From: RGIG1828 sp045654685
GTDB taxonomy: Bacteria > Bacillota > Clostridia > UMGS1810
Assembly (NCBI GenBank): GCA_045654685.1
Contig: JAZONV010000109.1
Coordinates: forward strand, 1-14,248
Length of the DNA stretch: 14,248 nucleotides
Reading direction: 5' to 3'
The notes under the pieces were generated by a model. That model made no database searches. It was not told the DNA's origin and saw nothing but the letters and a program-made list of their open reading frames with translations. Shown here piece by piece: positions 12,579 through 14,248 of this stretch; within the stretch, counting starts at the first letter, position 1; each line of letters starts with the position of its first letter. Both the position numbers and the translations under genes were made by a program.

Positions 12579-13895
12579 TTATGGTATTCTGTATAAGAAA
12601 CTTGCCGCTACTCTTGCGTGTGCTTTTCGCGGATTGGTGAGTCCTTGTCGAATGGGCAGCAAATGATATAGTAACAATGTTTCAAGCTTAGACGGAGATA
12701 TGTTTTTTAGGAAGAATTTACGACATATATGTACTGAGACAGCAAAATTAATTCTGTATGAATGCTTTCGTTTCTTTTGTTTAACAATTATGTGTGAGAT
12801 AATTAGTTGACTAAAATTGTACATAGTAAGTCTTGCAAATATTTCTTGGAGAATATACTCCGTCTTTTTAGAATGAAATAACATCAGAGACAGTGAATAT
12901 TTCAAATTTCTGAAAGATGTTTCAATTCCCCAACGCATTGCATAAATATTTTTTAATTCATCAACTGTAAACTCTTCTTGAGATAGGTTTGTAATAAGAA
13001 CTTCATATTTGTCATCGGTCAATTTAAATCGTATTACACGAAAAGTCATATGATATGGAGGAACAAATATGCTTTTTCTTGATGTTTTAGGTAAAAAATC
13101 AAACGGTGAAGTATGTGATATAAATTTCAAATTACTGTTTTTAGTATCCTTAGTTTGGCTTCGTGTTAATTCAACGGAGACGGAAACATCAAATTCTTCA
13201 TTATCAGGAAGAGGAAGTTTTGAAACAATACCAAATCTATCCACATCTTTTACTCGAATTAAAAACTTTTGTCCTTTTTCCATTACATGAGCTATGTTGT
13301 TGTAAGATTCATAACCTCTGTCAGCAATATAAATAGTTGGGAAGGATAAATCATCTCTATCAATCATAGTAACAAAAGCCTTGTGCTCATTACGATATTT
13401 TATCGGCTGAACAATAGCATCAGTATAGATATTTCTTCTAAGGTCATATAAAACATTAAGATGAAGTAGATTAAATGGTTTGTATCCTTTGGAATTTTGA
13501 TAAAAAGATTCAGTTTCTTTCCTGTTGCTTGGAACATGGAGGTCCGAACCATCTACAGCAAGCAAGCGAAAACCTTTGTATAAATTCTGTTCATCAATAG
13601 CATTTGTAAAACTATGAAAAAGTTTTTCAAATGTACAATAATTGATTTTATCGCGTTGCTGAACAAATGCTGAAACTGTTGGCATAGAAATATTCATATT
13701 AAAGTAGTCCATAAGTTCACCATTAAGAGATTTTCCACTCATAGCTAAAATACATTTAATCATTTGGTCAAAAGGCAGTTTACGATTACGAATAAAGTCT
13801 TTTGAGGGATTTTTTGCATACACTTCCGGATGAGCGGAAATATCATCAATACATTTATTTAGAGATTTCTTAATTGTTTTTGATGTGTAGTTCAT
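12579..13895 (-). CDS. IS4-family DDE transposase
   Basis: A 438-residue transposase, apparently full length. The catalytic triad is visible: D115 in LLAVDGSDLHVPS, D192 in IYIADRGYES and E325 in the IS4 signature Y318-x2-R321-x3-E325-x6-K332 (YAMRWGIETSFRNLK). The N-terminal ~100 residues are the DNA-binding part, containing GELMDYFNMNISMPTVSAFV. The ATG at 13895 has AAGGAG six bases upstream, but that site lies in the 3' arm of a leader hairpin. It is the only gene of the IS. It cuts and rejoins DNA at the terminal inverted repeats. No frameshift or internal stop is present, so the element may be active. Confidence 0.93.
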   Translation of the reverse strand: MNYTSKTIKKSLNKCIDDISAHPEVYAKNPSKDFIRNRKLPFDQMIKCILAMSGKSLNGELMDYFNMNISMPTVSAFVQQRDKINYCTFEKLFHSFTNAIDEQNLYKGFRLLAVDGSDLHVPSNRKETESFYQNSKGYKPFNLLHLNVLYDLRRNIYTDAIVQPIKYRNEHKAFVTMIDRDDLSFPTIYIADRGYESYNNIAHVMEKGQKFLIRVKDVDRFGIVSKLPLPDNEEFDVSVSVELTRSQTKDTKNSNLKFISHTSPFDFLPKTSRKSIFVPPYHMTFRVIRFKLTDDKYEVLITNLSQEEFTVDELKNIYAMRWGIETSFRNLKYSLSLMLFHSKKTEYILQEIFARLTMYNFSQLIISHIIVKQKKRKHSYRINFAVSVHICRKFFLKNISPSKLETLLLYHLLPIRQGLTNPRKAHARVAASFLYRIP

Positions 13896-13901
13896 ATTAT
13901 T

Positions 13902-13938
13902 CTCCTTGTCAATAGAAATTGTACTTCTATTAACAAGG
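13902..13938 (-). promoter_or_regulatory. Leader hairpin masking the transposase ribosome binding site
   Basis: On the minus-strand RNA, CCTTGTTAATAGAA pairs with TTCTATTGACAAGG over 14 positions (one U-G pair) with a seven-base loop. The last four bases of the 3' arm are the AAGG of the AAGGAG Shine-Dalgarno at 13907-13902, so initiation is hindered when the stem forms. Hairpins of this kind are known in other IS elements (for example IS10 and IS50), where they block translation of read-through mRNA. Confidence 0.75.
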
Positions 13939-13973
13939 GCTGATTTTATTAACGATAGTTAATAAAACCAGCC
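13938..13973 (-). promoter_or_regulatory. Second, upstream leader hairpin of the transposase gene
   Basis: A 16-bp stem (13938-13953 with 13958-13973, one G-U pair in RNA) has a four-base loop and abuts the ribosome-site hairpin. A shorter palindrome (13976-13993) that overlaps a TTGACA on the minus strand lies just upstream. No good -10 box stands 16-18 bases from that TTGACA, so the transposase promoter is not identified. Confidence 0.7.
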
Positions 13974-14028
13974 GCACAAATTTCAAAATTTGTCAAGTCT
14001 TTTTCGAAATAATTTTTAATATTTACAT

Positions 14029-14065
14029 AAAAAAAGGGGGCAAGCTCATAGAATGAACTTGCTCC
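14029..14065 (-). terminator. Inward-facing terminator at the right end of the IS
   Basis: On the minus strand, GGAGCAAG and CTTGCCCC (14065-14058 and 14044-14037) form an 8-bp stem with one G-U pair, extended by ATGA/TCAT after one mismatch. Seven T follow. It lies between the right inverted repeat and the transposase leader, so it blocks outside transcription from entering the transposase gene. Confidence 0.75.
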
Positions 14066-14106
14066 TCTTAACTTAATGGTATTGGTTTTTAAACATCCCC
14101 TTTTTT
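14066..14106 (-). repeat. Right terminal inverted repeat of the IS
   Basis: Reverse complement of the left repeat 12400-12440 with one mismatch. An extra T at 14107 follows the repeat. Confidence 0.9.
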
Positions 14107-14120
14107 TACTGTATAGGAAT

Positions 14121-14149
14121 TTGCGTTTTTTAAAAAAGTATGATATAAT
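14121..14149 (+). promoter_or_regulatory. Strong promoter reading out of the window
   Basis: TTGCGT (14121-14126), a 17-base spacer and an extended -10 (TGA before TATAAT at 14144-14149). The 99 bases after it hold no convincing start codon with a ribosome site, so they look like the leader of a gene or RNA beyond the right edge. The promoter begins 15 bases outside the IS and is not part of it. Confidence 0.7.
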
Positions 14150-14248
14150 AAGAGCCAAGTCAAAAAAGACATAACAAAAAGAGGTCGTGCAAACCTTGGT
14201 AAAGTTATTGGTTTTTTGATTATCCGTTAATTGAATGGTATGTGTTTT

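Larger units (their letters stand above)
12400..14106 (-). mobile_element. Insertion sequence, IS4 family
   Basis: A 1707-bp element bounded by inverted repeats of 41 bp (40 identical) holds one DDE transposase gene on the minus strand. It shows the layout of an autonomous, apparently intact IS: a terminator just inside each end and a leader hairpin masking the transposase ribosome site. No target duplication is evident in the flanks. Outside the 41-bp repeats, ATACAAT at 12393-12399 resembles the reverse complement of 14107-14114, allowing one inserted base, so the true ends may lie seven or eight bases further out. It sits a few bases after the copied tRNA 3' end. Confidence 0.88.

Noticed and set aside
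13968..13996. TTGACA at 13996-13991 on the minus strand as the -35 of the transposase promoter
   Set aside because: The sequence 16-18 bases downstream is GC-rich (GGCTGG) and has no -10 box.
13949..14158. A 69-codon minus-strand frame across the right IS end
   Set aside because: It runs through the inverted repeat, a terminator and a leader hairpin and lacks a ribosome site.
14150..14248. Small coding gene starting at GTG 14187 after AGAGG
   Set aside because: The frame stops after about ten codons and the spacing of the ribosome site is too short.

Overview
The window is AT-rich bacterial chromosome. Strong AGGAGG-type ribosome binding sites, canonical sigma-A promoters, GTG starts alongside ATG, rho-independent hairpin terminators and a tRNA gene without encoded CCA all point to a low-GC Firmicute. 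The mix of NAD-dependent ligase, enolase, TrmO and phage genes fits an anaerobic member of class Clostridia; genus cannot be told from this sequence.

Left part (1-3471, minus strand): a compact phage-derived block with three genes in tight order: a P22-type portal protein, a Prp-family cysteine protease that starts inside the portal stop codon, and a large tail-fibre-like protein that runs off the left edge and carries a recent 96-bp tandem duplication. No terminase, scaffold or capsid gene is seen between or upstream of them; the portal is the outermost gene and a terminator-like hairpin lies just in front of it.

Middle part (3620-11991): core chromosome. A sigma-A promoter drives a two-gene operon of membrane proteins with the same plan (cytoplasmic zinc ribbon, one membrane helix, extracytoplasmic domain): one ends in about ten WG repeats, the other in a TcaA/NTF2-like domain. 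A hairpin terminator separates them from ligA (DNA ligase). A perfect 16-bp bidirectional terminator separates ligA from the convergent eno (enolase), which lies downstream of a GH63-like six-hairpin glycosidase. The glycosidase is divergent from trmO (t6A37 tRNA methyltransferase), and the gap between them holds back-to-back promoters.

Right part (12052-14248): a tRNA with a CAU anticodon, whose acceptor stem marks it as probable tRNA-Ile2 (lysidine, AUA-reading), has its own promoter and a 20-bp perfect terminator. It is followed by a short structured element that carries an inverted copy of the tRNA T-arm and a direct 17-bp copy of the tRNA 3' end. An intact-looking IS4-family insertion sequence (41-bp inverted repeats, 438-residue DDE transposase, an inward-blocking terminator at each end, and a leader hairpin masking the transposase ribosome binding site) lies a few bases beyond that copy. 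A strong promoter follows the IS and reads out of the window.

The most unusual points are the stripped-down portal/Prp/fibre phage block and the tRNA-derived element next to the IS. No CRISPR array, rRNA, recognised riboswitch or known defence system is visible.
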